Positions 7,263 through 15,450 of a stretch of DNA of 30,161 bases are shown here, piece after piece. The DNA is from an uncultured Collinsella sp. (GTDB lineage Bacteria > Actinomycetota > Coriobacteriia > Coriobacteriales > Coriobacteriaceae). The notes below the pieces were generated by a model, which did not search any database, was not told the origin of the DNA, and was given only the letters and a program-made list of their open reading frames with translations. The stretch's first letter is position 1. Each line of letters starts with the position of its first letter. Where the stretch lies: assembly GCA_900549245.1 (NCBI GenBank), contig URNQ01000003.1, positions 1 to 30,161 on the forward strand, in the 5' to 3' direction. A program made the position numbers and the translations under genes.

Positions 7263-7381
7263 GGGTGCCTTCCTAAAAATTAGTTTGGGCTCACTGTGCC
7301 ATAAACCCCACTTGTTCGCAAATAACGAAAGCGTCGCTGTGTTATGTGACCGTTCGGCGGCGAAAAGGTACCGATTACGGC

Positions 7382-7396
7382 AACAAACAATTTGTT
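7382..7396. promoter_or_regulatory. Putative operator, distal copy of AACAAA-N3-TTTGTT
   Basis: A 15-bp palindrome (AACAAACAATTTGTT) lies in the divergent regulator/dpaL region. Its twin begins exactly 51 bp downstream, close to five helical turns. It is a candidate binding site for the divergently encoded YheO-like regulator. Confidence 0.55.
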
Positions 7397-7432
7397 AGGT
7401 TTTCCAATCAAAAAGTGTGATAGAACAGTGCT

Positions 7433-7447
7433 AACAAACTTTTTGTT
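7433..7447. promoter_or_regulatory. Putative operator, proximal copy of AACAAA-N3-TTTGTT
   Basis: A 15-bp palindrome (AACAAACTTTTTGTT) lies 92 bp before dpaL. Both half-sites are identical to those of the distal copy and only the three central bases differ. The dpaL promoter probably lies between or next to these sites; I cannot fix its hexamers. Confidence 0.55.
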
Positions 7448-7539
7448 TGGCATCCACATAAAAGTTCAGTCGCATGAATGGGAATGGGCTGAAACGCGTA
7501 TGCGGGGGCCGGCAAGAGAGGACTTAAGGAGTTCACCGT

Positions 7540-8754
7540 ATGGCCGATAAGATCCAGTGGGCGGGCAACACGATGCCCAAGAGCGATGACAAGCACTTGG
7601 GAATCATGAGCCTCGACCACGTGAAGAAGGCCCGTGCCTTCCACCAGTCGTTCCCTCAATATACCGTCACCCCGCTTGCCCGCCTGGACGGTCAGGCTGC
7701 GCGCCTGGGTCTGTCCAACCTGTGCGTTAAGGACGAGAGCTATCGCTTTGGCCTCAACGCCTTTAAGGTTCTGGGCGGCTCGTTTGCCATGGCCAACTAC
7801 ATTGCCGACGAGACCGGCAAGGACGTTGCCGAGTGCACCTTCGATTACCTGACCTCCGATCAGCTTGCCAAGGACTTTGGCCAGGCCACCTTCTTTACCG
7901 CCACCGACGGCAACCATGGCCGCGGCGTGGCATGGGCTGCCAACAAGCTGGGCCAGAAGGCCGTCGTGCACATGCCCAAGGGTTCCACCAAGCCCCGCTT
8001 CGATAACATCGCCGCCGAGGGCGCCACGGTGACCATCGAAGAGGTCAACTACGACGAGTGCGTGCGCATGGCCGCCGCCGAGGCCGATGCCTGCGAGCGC
8101 GGCGTTATCGTTCAGGACACCGCCTGGGAGGGCTACGAGAAGATCCCGTCCTGGATCATGGAGGGCTACGGCACTATGGCTTCCGAGGCAGCCGAGCAGC
8201 TGCGCGAGATGGCTATCAACCGCCCGACGCACGTCTTTGTCCAGGCTGGCGTGGGCTCGCTGGCCGGCGCCGTGGTGGGCTACTTCACCAACCTGTATCC
8301 CGATAACCCGCCCACCTTCGTCGTGGTCGAGTGCGCTCCGGCCGCCTGCCTGTACAAGGGCGCTGCCGCCGGCGACGGCGATCCGCGCATCGTGGACGGC
8401 GACATGCCCTCCATCATGGCCGGCCTGTGCTGCGGCGAGCCCAACATTCTGGGCTGGGATATCCTGCGCAACCACACCACCGCCTTTGTGTCCTGCCCCG
8501 ACTGGGTCACCGCTCGCGGCATGCGCACCCTGGGCGCTCCCGAGAAGGGCGACCCGCGCGTCATCTCCGGCGAGTCCGGCGCGGTGACCACCGGCCTGGT
8601 CGAGACCCTCATGCTCGATCCCGAGTACGCCGAGCTCAAGGAGCTCATCGGCCTGGACAAGACGAGCTCCGTGCTCTGCTTCTCCACCGAGGGCGACACC
8701 GATCCGGATCAGTACCGTCGCATCGTCTGGGAGGGCGAGTACCCCACTTGCTAA
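7540..8754 (+). CDS. dpaL: Diaminopropionate ammonia-lyase (EC 4.3.1.15), YgeX family
   Basis: A fold-type II PLP enzyme that converts 2,3-diaminopropionate to pyruvate and two ammonia. It has 404 residues, close to E. coli YgeX. ATG 7540 follows aaggag by 8 nt. The PLP lysine is K76 in DESYRFGLNAFKVLGG, and ATDGNHGRG (D123) matches the conserved phosphate/base region. The segments VQDTAWEGYEKIPSWIMEGY and QAGVGSLAGAVV are typical of the family. It is the first gene of a same-strand run with ygeY and ygeW, as in E. coli ygeW-ygeX-ygeY, and it is divergent from the PAS regulator. In this setting it probably acts at the end of a purine-derived or ureido-compound route, feeding pyruvate to central metabolism in the cytoplasm. 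Confidence 0.95.
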   Translation: MADKIQWAGNTMPKSDDKHLGIMSLDHVKKARAFHQSFPQYTVTPLARLDGQAARLGLSNLCVKDESYRFGLNAFKVLGGSFAMANYIADETGKDVAECTFDYLTSDQLAKDFGQATFFTATDGNHGRGVAWAANKLGQKAVVHMPKGSTKPRFDNIAAEGATVTIEEVNYDECVRMAAAEADACERGVIVQDTAWEGYEKIPSWIMEGYGTMASEAAEQLREMAINRPTHVFVQAGVGSLAGAVVGYFTNLYPDNPPTFVVVECAPAACLYKGAAAGDGDPRIVDGDMPSIMAGLCCGEPNILGWDILRNHTTAFVSCPDWVTARGMRTLGAPEKGDPRVISGESGAVTTGLVETLMLDPEYAELKELIGLDKTSSVLCFSTEGDTDPDQYRRIVWEGEYPTC

Positions 8755-8759
8755 TACTG

Positions 8760-8786
8760 GGCGGAGCAAATAGGTATCGCTCCGCC
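8760..8786 (+). other. Intercistronic hairpin between dpaL and ygeY
   Basis: Perfect 8-bp arms ggcggagc (8760-8767) and gctccgcc (8779-8786) enclose an 11-nt loop without a T-run. It probably stabilises or processes the mRNA rather than ending it. Confidence 0.5.
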
Positions 8787-8826
8787 ACCTCACAGGTAGA
8801 TTCCTTCGTTTGAAAGGTTATGAACA

Positions 8827-10212
8827 ATGGCTAAAGAACTCGATTTCGACGCTATCAAGGCTGCTGCTGAGTCCCATCGTGCTGATATGACTCGCTTTCT
8901 GCGCGCTATGATCTCGCACCCCTCTGAGTCTTGCGAGGAGGGTGAGGTTGTCGCCTGCATCAAGGCCGAGATGGAGAGCCTTGGCTATGACGAGGTCAAG
9001 GTTGACGGCCTGGGCAACGTCATGGGCTTTATGGGCGAGGGCGACAAGATCATCGCCATCGACTCCCACATCGACACCGTCGGCATCGGCAACATCGAGA
9101 ACTGGGATGCCGATCCCTATGAGGGCTACGAGACCGACGAGATCATCTACGGCCGCGGCGGCTCCGACCAGGAGGGTGGCATGGCTTCTGCTACCTACGC
9201 TGCCAAGATGATGAAGGACATGGGCCTCATCCCCGAGGGCTACAAGATCATGGTCGTTGGTACCGTCCAGGAAGAGGACTGCGACGGCATGTGCTGGCAG
9301 TACATCTACAACAAGGACGGCATTAAGCCCGAGTTCGTCATTTCCACCGAGCCCACCGACGGCGGCATCTATCGCGGTCACCGCGGCCGCATGGAGATCC
9401 GCGTCGACGTTCACGGCACCTCCTGCCACGGCTCCGCTCCCGACCGCGGCGACAACGCCATCTATAAGATGGCCGACATCATCGCCGACGTCCGCGCCCT
9501 CAACAACAACGGCTGCGACGAGTCGACCGACATCAAGGGCCTCGTCAAGATGCTCGACCCCAAGTACAACCCCGAGCACTACGAGGATGCCCGCTTCCTG
9601 GGCCGCGGCACCTGCACCGTCAGCCAGATCTTCTACACCAGCCCCAGCCGCTGCGCTGTCGCTGACTCCTGCGCCATCTCCATCGACCGTCGCATGACCG
9701 CCGGCGAGACCTGGGAGTCCTGCCTGGACGAGATCCGCAACCTGCCGGCCGCCAAGAAGTACGGCGACGACGTGAAGGTCTCCATGTACATGTACGACCG
9801 TCCGTCCTGGACCGGCGAAGTCTACGAGACCGAGGCTTACTTCCCCACGTGGATCAACAAGGAGACCGCTCCGCACGTCAAGGCCCTCGTCGACGCCCAC
9901 AAGGCCATGTTCGGTGACGAGCGCATCGGCTGCGAGCCCAGCATGGACAAGCGCACCGGTCGTCCGCTGTGCGACAAGTGGACCTTCTCCACGAACTGCG
10001 TTTCCATCCAGGGCCGCTACGGCATCCCCTGCGTGGGCTTTGGCCCGGGTGCCGAGTCTCAGGCTCACGCTCCCAACGAGGTCACCTACAAGGACGACCT
10101 GGTCACCGCTGCCGCCATGTATGTTGCCGCTCTGAACCTCTACGATCCCAGCCAGGCCGACGGCGACGCCACCGTGTTCCGCGCTGGTCTGACCAACAAC
10201 AAGATCGACTAG
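8827..10212 (+). CDS. ygeY: YgeY-type selenium-metabolism-linked M20 family hydrolase
   Basis: The protein has 461 residues and starts at ATG 8827 after gaaagg. The M20 metallopeptidase/deacylase fold is clear. SHIDTVG supplies H81/D83, GRGGSDQEGG supplies bridging D114, VQEEDCDG supplies E149/E150, STEPTDG supplies E175, and H414 lies in SQAHAPNE near the C-terminus. GTSCHGSAPDRGDN is the usual dimerisation-domain histidine segment. Relatives are ArgE, DapE and carbamoyl- or acyl-amino-acid hydrolases. The YgeY subgroup co-occurs with selenium-dependent molybdenum hydroxylases and its substrate is not settled; an N-acyl or N-carbamoyl intermediate is likely here. It lies 72 bp after dpaL on the same strand. 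Confidence 0.93.
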   Translation: MAKELDFDAIKAAAESHRADMTRFLRAMISHPSESCEEGEVVACIKAEMESLGYDEVKVDGLGNVMGFMGEGDKIIAIDSHIDTVGIGNIENWDADPYEGYETDEIIYGRGGSDQEGGMASATYAAKMMKDMGLIPEGYKIMVVGTVQEEDCDGMCWQYIYNKDGIKPEFVISTEPTDGGIYRGHRGRMEIRVDVHGTSCHGSAPDRGDNAIYKMADIIADVRALNNNGCDESTDIKGLVKMLDPKYNPEHYEDARFLGRGTCTVSQIFYTSPSRCAVADSCAISIDRRMTAGETWESCLDEIRNLPAAKKYGDDVKVSMYMYDRPSWTGEVYETEAYFPTWINKETAPHVKALVDAHKAMFGDERIGCEPSMDKRTGRPLCDKWTFSTNCVSIQGRYGIPCVGFGPGAESQAHAPNEVTYKDDLVTAAAMYVAALNLYDPSQADGDATVFRAGLTNNKID

Positions 10213-10234
10213 TCCCATTCCTTGATCTTGTTGA

Positions 10235-10259
10235 GCCGGGGGCCGCTCGTGTCCCCGGC
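10235..10259 (+). other. Intercistronic hairpin between ygeY and ygeW
   Basis: Arms gccgggg (10235-10241) and ccccggc (10253-10259) form a G+C-rich stem with an 11-nt loop and no T-run. The rest of the 203-bp gap shows no gene. A partial attenuator or mRNA-stability element is possible. Confidence 0.4.
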
Positions 10260-10415
10260 ACCCCCCCTGTTGACTTGGGGCCCGCAGTCGTTATCTCCCA
10301 TGCTTCCTCGACGGTGGCGGGTCCTCGTCATAGTGCTCTGCATGTTCTAGCCACACGCGCATGACGGAGCGCATCTACTCATTGCAATCGTTTCATCTTT
10401 GGAAAGGATATTTAC

Positions 10416-11618
10416 ATGGACGCCAAGTTTACCGAGCTCGTCGAGCAGCTGAACGGCCTCGATTTTAAGGGCATGTACGGCAGCGACTTCCTGCACACCT
10501 GGGATAAGACCACCGATGAGCTCAAGGCGCTCTACATCGTCGCCGACGCCCTGCGCGAGCTGCGCGAGAACAACGTTTCGTCCAAGATCTTCGACTCGGG
10601 TCTGGCCGTCTCCCTGTTCCGCGACAACTCCACCCGTACGCGCTTCTCCTTCTCTAAGGCCGCCAACCTGCTCGGCCTTGAGCTGCAGGACCTGGACGAG
10701 AAGAAGTCCCAGATCGCTCACGGTGAGACCGTCCGCGAGACCGCTACCATGATTTCCTTCATGGCTGACGTCATCGGCATCCGCGACGACATGTACATCG
10801 GCAAGGGCGACGCCTACATGGCCGAGGTCTCCGAGTCTGTCCAGCAGGCCTACGAGGATGGCGTTCTGGATCACCGTCCCACGCTCATCTCCCTGCAGTC
10901 CGACTCCGACCACCCCACGCAGTCCTCTGCCGACATGCTCTACCTCATCAACGAGTTTGGCGGCCTTGAGAACCTCAAGGGCAAGAAGGTTGCCGTCACC
11001 TGGGCCTATTCGCCCTCTTACGGCAAGCCGCTGTCCTGCCCGCAGTCGCTGATCAGCCTGCTGCCCCGCTTTGGCATGGACGTCACCCTGGCCCACCCCG
11101 AGGGCTACGACCTCATGCCCGAGGTCGTCGAACGCGCCAAGGGCTATGCCGCCGAGTCCGGCACCACCTTTAAGCAGGTCAACACCATGGCCGAGGCCTT
11201 CGAGGGCGCCGACATCGTGATCCCCAAGAGCTGGGCTCCGTTTGCCGCCATGGAGAAGCGTACCAACCTGTACGCCGAGGGCGACGACGCCGGCATCGCA
11301 GCGCTCGAGAAGGAGCTGCTCGCCCAGAACGCCACCCATCAGGACTGGTGCTCCACGACCGAGCTCATGGAGAAGACTGCCAACGGCCAGGACACCATCT
11401 TTATGCACCCGCTGCCTGCCGACATCTCCGGTGTCTCCTGCGAGCACGGCGAGGTCAACGCCGACGTCTTCGACATGCACCGTGTGGGCATGTACAAGGA
11501 GGCCAGCTACAAGCCGTACGCCATCGCAGCCATGATGTTCCTGCAGAAGGTTGCCGATCCCGCCGCTACCCTCAAGGCCCTCGACGAGCGCAACACCGCC
11601 CGTTGGTTCCAGGCCTAA
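10416..11618 (+). CDS. ygeW: YgeW family knotted transcarbamylase-like protein
   Basis: The protein has 400 residues, matching E. coli YgeW. ATG 10416 follows ggaaagga. The carbamoyl-phosphate-binding motif is LFRDNSTRTRFSF (about residues 67-79); HPTQSSADMLYL (about residues 167-178) and HPLPADI (about residue 331) are the other conserved active-site segments of aspartate/ornithine-type transcarbamylases. YgeW enzymes belong to this superfamily with an unresolved physiological substrate. Its neighbours dpaL and ygeY suggest the reverse reaction, phosphorolysis of a carbamoylated intermediate to give carbamoyl phosphate that could yield ATP through carbamate kinase. No carbamate kinase (yqeA) is in the window. 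A strong terminator follows 24 bp later. Confidence 0.93.
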   Translation: MDAKFTELVEQLNGLDFKGMYGSDFLHTWDKTTDELKALYIVADALRELRENNVSSKIFDSGLAVSLFRDNSTRTRFSFSKAANLLGLELQDLDEKKSQIAHGETVRETATMISFMADVIGIRDDMYIGKGDAYMAEVSESVQQAYEDGVLDHRPTLISLQSDSDHPTQSSADMLYLINEFGGLENLKGKKVAVTWAYSPSYGKPLSCPQSLISLLPRFGMDVTLAHPEGYDLMPEVVERAKGYAAESGTTFKQVNTMAEAFEGADIVIPKSWAPFAAMEKRTNLYAEGDDAGIAALEKELLAQNATHQDWCSTTELMEKTANGQDTIFMHPLPADISGVSCEHGEVNADVFDMHRVGMYKEASYKPYAIAAMMFLQKVADPAATLKALDERNTARWFQA

Positions 11619-11641
11619 AGCCGCGCTGAGGTAAGTCATGT

Positions 11642-11681
11642 AAAGGGGGCGCTCTGCCAACCGGCGGGGTGCCCCTTTTTT
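11642..11681 (+). terminator. Rho-independent terminator after ygeW
   Basis: A long hairpin of about 17 pairs including G-U wobbles (aaagggggcgctctgcc with ggcggggtgcccctttt around loop aacc) ends in a six-base T-run. It closes the dpaL-ygeY-ygeW unit. Confidence 0.88.
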
Positions 11682-11769
11682 GCATCGTGGGCGTGCGGGA
11701 TAAGCGCTTTCGATGTAGATGCCCCGCGACGCGAGTTATGGGTACGATGGTTTCAGGGGAGGTATCGCC

Positions 11770-12384
11770 ATGAAACTTGGTTGCGTCATTATGGCTTCGG
11801 GCGAGGGCAAGCGGTTTGGCTCTAACAAGATGCTTGCCGATATCTATGGCAAGCCGCTGATTGCCCGGACTATCGATTCGGTTCCCCGGGGCTTTGACGT
11901 TGTGGTTTCGACGCGTTGGCCCGAGGTCGCTCAGATTTGCGAGGACAAGCATTGCCCGTGCGTGCTGCACGATGGCGAGCTGCGCAGCGAAAGCGTCCGT
12001 GCGGGCCTTTCGTGGGGAGTCGAACGCAACTGGAAAGGTTGCCTCTTTTTGCCGGGCGACCAGCCGCTCGTGAGTTCGGATTCTTTTGAGGCTATGGTTC
12101 GTGCATTTGACGAGCGTGGCCGCAAGCATCCGGTGCGTCTTGCGTGCAACGGTGAGCCTTCGAGCCCGGTGCTCTTTCCGGCGGAACTGTTCGATGCACT
12201 TATGTGTCTTGAGGGTAAGGACGGCGGCGGTTCGATCCTCAAGGACCGTACCGACGTGGTGCTGGTCGAGGCGCGAGCCTACGAGCTGTGGGACGTCGAT
12301 ACCGCCAAGGGACAGCAACGCATAACGGAGCATATCGCCGCCTGCTCGTATTTTGATCGCGTGGCCAACTGCATCAATCAATAA
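11770..12384 (+). CDS. mocA: MocA/YgfJ-type molybdenum cofactor cytidylyltransferase-like protein
   Basis: The protein has 204 residues. ATG 11770 (MKLGCVIMASGEGKRFG) was chosen over upstream in-frame ATG 11719 because aggggagg lies 7 nt before it. The NTP-transferase signature MASGEGKRFGSNKML (residues 8-22) and the metal-binding LPGDQPLVS (about residues 95-103) identify the MobA/MocA nucleotidyltransferase fold. MocA adds CMP to molybdopterin to form the cofactor of xanthine-dehydrogenase-type enzymes; the YgfJ branch is linked to selenium-dependent hydroxylases. It probably matures the xdhD-like enzyme in the cytoplasm. It is followed by hyuA after 9 bp, so the two are probably co-transcribed. 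Confidence 0.9.
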   Translation: MKLGCVIMASGEGKRFGSNKMLADIYGKPLIARTIDSVPRGFDVVVSTRWPEVAQICEDKHCPCVLHDGELRSESVRAGLSWGVERNWKGCLFLPGDQPLVSSDSFEAMVRAFDERGRKHPVRLACNGEPSSPVLFPAELFDALMCLEGKDGGGSILKDRTDVVLVEARAYELWDVDTAKGQQRITEHIAACSYFDRVANCINQ

Positions 12385-12393
12385 GGAGCAATA

Positions 12394-13761
12394 ATGATCA
12401 TCATCAAAAACGGCGCGCTCGTGACGCCCCAGGGGCTTCGCCGCGCCGATCTTGCCATGGAGGGTGACAAGATTGTGCGGATTGCCGCGGCAATCGAGCC
12501 GGGCGAGGGCGATACCGTCCAGGACGCCACCGACTGTTGGGTGTTTCCCGGCTTTATCGACGGCCACACGCACATGCAGTGCTGGACCGGCATGGATTGG
12601 ACAGCCGATAGCTTTGAGACCGGCACGCGCGCGGCTGCCTGCGGCGGCACGACGACCATCGTGGACTACGCGACGGCCGATCGCGGCGTGACCATGCCCG
12701 ATGCCTTGGCCGAGTGGCATCGCCGCGCCGAAGGAACCTGCACGGCCAACTACGCCTTTCATATGGCACTCGCCGAGTGGAACGAGCGCAACCGCGCCGA
12801 TCTTTCGGCCATGCGCGAGGCGGGCGTATCGTCGTTTAAGACCTACTTTGCCTACGATCATCTGCGCCTGGACGATGCCGAGACACTCGAGGTGCTCGAG
12901 GAGCTCAAGCGCGTGGGCGGTATCCTGTGCGTGCATTGCGAGAACGGCACGTTGGTCAACGCGCTGCAGAAGCGCGTGTTTGAGCAGGGTATCCACGGGC
13001 CCGAGGGCCATGCGCTCAGCCGTCCGGACGTGTGTGAGGCCGAGGCCGTGAGCCGCCTGCTGTATCTGGCGCACTTGGCCGGGGACGCTCCGGTCAACGT
13101 GGTGCACCTTTCGACCAAGCTGGGGCTCGAGGCCATTCGCGCTGCCAAAGCGCGCGGGCAGAAGAACATCTATGTCGAGACATGCCCTCAGTATCTGATG
13201 CTCGACGACACCTGCTATCTGGAGCAGGGCGAGGACGGCTTTGCGGGCGCCAAGTACGTGATGAGCCCGCCGCTGCGCCATGCCGGTGACCGTGCCGCGC
13301 TGCGCGAGGCGCTTGTGGCTGGCGAGATCGATACTATTGCGACCGATCATTGCAGCTTTAACCTGCACGGGCAAAAGGACCGAGGACGCGATGATTTCCG
13401 CGCGATTCCCAACGGCGGACCCGGCGTGGAGCATCGCCCCGTCGCGATCGCTACGAGCTTTGAGGGACAGCTGGGTCCCGAGGATCTGTGCCGCCTGATG
13501 AGCGAGAACCCGGCGCGCGTTTTTGGCATGTATCCGCGCAAGGGCTGTCTTGCCGAGGGCGCCGATGCCGACGTGTGCGTGTGGGATCCGTACGCGCGTT
13601 GGACGATCAGCGCCGCGACGCAGCATCAGGCCGTGGACTACACGCCGCTCGAGGGCTTTGAGGCACATGGCCGCGCCAAGGCCGTGTTTGTGAACGGCGT
13701 GCTGGCGGCACGCGACGGCGAGCCCACCGGAGCCCAACCCGGCCGCTACGTGCCCCGCTAA
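12394..13761 (+). CDS. hyuA: Hydantoinase/dihydropyrimidinase family cyclic amidohydrolase (YgeZ/HyuA)
   Basis: The protein has 455 residues, close to E. coli HyuA (YgeZ). ATG 12394 follows aaggag. The binuclear metal centre is complete: GHTHM gives H58 and H60, FKTYFAY gives the carbamylated K149, and VHCEN, VHLST and ATDHCSF supply two histidines and the aspartate. PNGGPGVEHR is the conserved substrate-loop region. It opens cyclic ureido or amide rings such as hydantoins or dihydropyrimidines. With the Mo/Se hydroxylase and YgeW/YgeY nearby, a ring-opening step on a reduced or hydroxylated purine-derived compound is likely, but the substrate is not shown by sequence. Confidence 0.92.
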   Translation: MIIIKNGALVTPQGLRRADLAMEGDKIVRIAAAIEPGEGDTVQDATDCWVFPGFIDGHTHMQCWTGMDWTADSFETGTRAAACGGTTTIVDYATADRGVTMPDALAEWHRRAEGTCTANYAFHMALAEWNERNRADLSAMREAGVSSFKTYFAYDHLRLDDAETLEVLEELKRVGGILCVHCENGTLVNALQKRVFEQGIHGPEGHALSRPDVCEAEAVSRLLYLAHLAGDAPVNVVHLSTKLGLEAIRAAKARGQKNIYVETCPQYLMLDDTCYLEQGEDGFAGAKYVMSPPLRHAGDRAALREALVAGEIDTIATDHCSFNLHGQKDRGRDDFRAIPNGGPGVEHRPVAIATSFEGQLGPEDLCRLMSENPARVFGMYPRKGCLAEGADADVCVWDPYARWTISAATQHQAVDYTPLEGFEAHGRAKAVFVNGVLAARDGEPTGAQPGRYVPR

Positions 13762-13774
13762 CAGGAAGACCGCC

Positions 13775-13813
13775 GGGGTAGCTAATTTGGGACGGGGCTC
13801 TTTTAGCTACCCC
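13775..13813. terminator. Shared hairpin between convergent hyuA and yqeC
   Basis: Perfect 11-bp arms (13775-13785 with 13803-13813, ggggtagctaa/ttagctacccc) enclose a 17-nt loop. The right arm includes the yqeC stop codon. It lies tail-to-tail between the two genes. No long T-run follows on either strand, so efficiency as a terminator is uncertain. Confidence 0.5.
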
Positions 13814-14544
13814 TTGAGGCTGGTGGCGATGAGGGGGCGGCCGAGGGCCGCCTCGAAGCGATCTGCCATCGTTGGATCGGCAAGCGTGTCGACTTGGTTG
13901 AGCATGATACGGGCATTGTTTAGGTTCAGCATCTGCATCTCGGCATTGAGCACCTGGGCGACGCGCTCGGGCGTGGCGATGTCGGTAGGCTCGCAGCCGC
14001 AGCGCTCGCAGAAGAGCTCGGGGCGGTGGACAACCTCGGCGACGGGCTTGCCCCGAGGCACGCGCCCGACGACCCAGACAACGTTTGCCGTGGCGGCGGG
14101 AATTACCGGCTCCCAGGCGGCATGCGCCTTGAGCGGGAGTCGCTTGCTGCCATCTGCCTCGGCCAACACATGGTTAAAGCGCCGTGCCAGCTCGCCGAGC
14201 GGCTCGGCGGGGGCGGAGAGCTTGCCTGTCTCTGGGTCCAAAACACCCGCCTGGCAGATACTTCCGCGGCTCATGCCCGCGCGTGCCTCGCAGGTGCAAC
14301 CGGGGACATGCGAGGCGCCTGGCTTCCAAGGCGCGGCGGCCAGGCGACGACTCGACCCGTCCCACGGCACGCCGGCGACGGGGAACATATGCGTGGTGGT
14401 GCAGAGGAGCGCGCGGCCGCCAGCGCGCATAAGCTCAAGGCCGAGCGTCTTGAGCAAGGTCGACTTGCCACCGCTGCCGATAATCGCGGTAATGCCTGGC
14501 TTGATCCTGAGCGCCGAGGCAAGATTGCCGCTAACCGTTTCCAT
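13807..14544 (-). CDS. yqeC: YqeC, putative selenium-dependent hydroxylase accessory protein
   Basis: The protein has 245 residues and starts at ATG 14544 (METVSGNLASAL). The P-loop IIGSGGKSTLLKTL (about residues 20-33) and CTTTHMFP (about residues 48-55) are characteristic of YqeC; LAEADGSKRLPLKAHA lies mid-protein. The family occurs almost only with selenium-dependent molybdenum hydroxylases and is thought to act in cofactor maturation as a nucleotide-binding protein; the exact step is not established. It is the only gene of the maturation set on the minus strand, convergent with hyuA and divergent from yqeB across about 100 bp. The ribosome-binding site is weak (ggtg). Confidence 0.9.
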   Translation of the reverse strand: METVSGNLASALRIKPGITAIIGSGGKSTLLKTLGLELMRAGGRALLCTTTHMFPVAGVPWDGSSRRLAAAPWKPGASHVPGCTCEARAGMSRGSICQAGVLDPETGKLSAPAEPLGELARRFNHVLAEADGSKRLPLKAHAAWEPVIPAATANVVWVVGRVPRGKPVAEVVHRPELFCERCGCEPTDIATPERVAQVLNAEMQMLNLNNARIMLNQVDTLADPTMADRFEAALGRPLIATSLKG

Positions 14545-14590
14545 CTGTTCACCGCCGTATAATACTGTGATAATAAATAATCATCAGAGT

Positions 14591-14605
14591 AGCGGTCGGA
14601 CCGCT
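14591..14605. promoter_or_regulatory. 15-bp palindrome in the yqeC/yqeB divergent region
   Basis: AGCGGTCGGACCGCT is symmetric about one central base. A plus-strand TATAAT lies at 14558-14563, about 30 bp upstream. This fits an operator for the divergent pair or for yqeB-xdhC, but no regulator is assigned. Confidence 0.4.
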
Positions 14606-14646
14606 TTTGCTCTGCTCAAACCGTAGCACAGGGAGGTGCCCCGGGA

Positions 14647-15441
14647 ATGCTCGTTTATGTTCGCGGCGCCGGCGATATCGCCACGGGTGTCGCTGCCCGT
14701 TTGGTGCGCGCCGGCGTGTCGGTCGTTATGGCAGATATCGCGGTTCCCACGTGCATCCGTCGCACAATCAGTTTTTGCGAGGCCATTCGCCTGGGCGAGG
14801 TCGAGGTCGAAGGCATTCGCGCTCGCTTGGCACAGACGCCGGCTGAGGCGCTTGCGATTACCGAGGCTGGAGACGTCGCCGTTGTGGTGGACCCTCAGGC
14901 CAAGATGCTCGATGAGCTTAAACCCGCGGCTGTGGTAGACGCGATTTTGGCCAAGCGCAACTTGGGCACCACGCGCGATATGGCGCCTGTCGTCATCGCC
15001 GTGGGGCCGGGCTTTACCGCGCCGGTCGATTGCGACGCCGTGGTCGAGACCATGCGCGGGCATTTTCTCGGCCGTGTCATTACCCAAGGTTCGCCCCAGC
15101 TCAATACGGGCGTGCCGGGTGTCATCGCCGGCTATGGCAAGGAGCGCGTTATCCACAGCCCCGCCGCCGGCGTGTTTAGGTCCGACCGCACCATCGGCGA
15201 CATCGTGAGTGCCGGCGATGTGATCGGGTATGCGGGTGATACTCCCATGGTCACGCAGATTGACGGCTGCTTGCGCGGCCTTTTGGCCGACGGTGTTCAG
15301 GTGACCGAGGGCTTTAAATGTGCCGACGTCGACCCGCGCGGCGATGCCAGCTATATCAACTATATTTCGGACAAAGCGACGTCGGTCGGCGGCGGCGTGC
15401 TCGAGGCGCTCGCCATGCTCACCGATGTCTTTAGAGGATAG
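14647..15441 (+). CDS. yqeB: YqeB/EF2563-family selenium-dependent molybdenum hydroxylase system protein
   Basis: The protein has 264 residues and starts at ATG 14647 after gggaggtg. It opens with a Rossmann-like glycine motif, VRGAGDIATGVAARLVRAG (about residues 5-23). Further conserved segments are RRTISFCEAIRLGEVEVEG, VIAVGPGFTAP and SPAAGVFRSD. The family is restricted to genomes with selenium-dependent molybdenum hydroxylases and is thought to help install selenium or mature the cofactor. It is followed 9 bp later by xdhC, and the two are probably one transcript. Confidence 0.92.
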   Translation: MLVYVRGAGDIATGVAARLVRAGVSVVMADIAVPTCIRRTISFCEAIRLGEVEVEGIRARLAQTPAEALAITEAGDVAVVVDPQAKMLDELKPAAVVDAILAKRNLGTTRDMAPVVIAVGPGFTAPVDCDAVVETMRGHFLGRVITQGSPQLNTGVPGVIAGYGKERVIHSPAAGVFRSDRTIGDIVSAGDVIGYAGDTPMVTQIDGCLRGLLADGVQVTEGFKCADVDPRGDASYINYISDKATSVGGGVLEALAMLTDVFRG

Positions 15442-15450
15442 AAGGCGGCA

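Noticed and set aside
1071..13737. Long minus-strand frames opposite the catabolic genes (for example 1071-2375, 7408-8793, 8818-10218, 10347-11660, 11572-13737)
   Set aside because: They mirror strongly supported plus-strand enzymes, have Ala/Gly/Val/His-rich compositions typical of antisense frames in G+C-rich DNA, and show no domain motifs.
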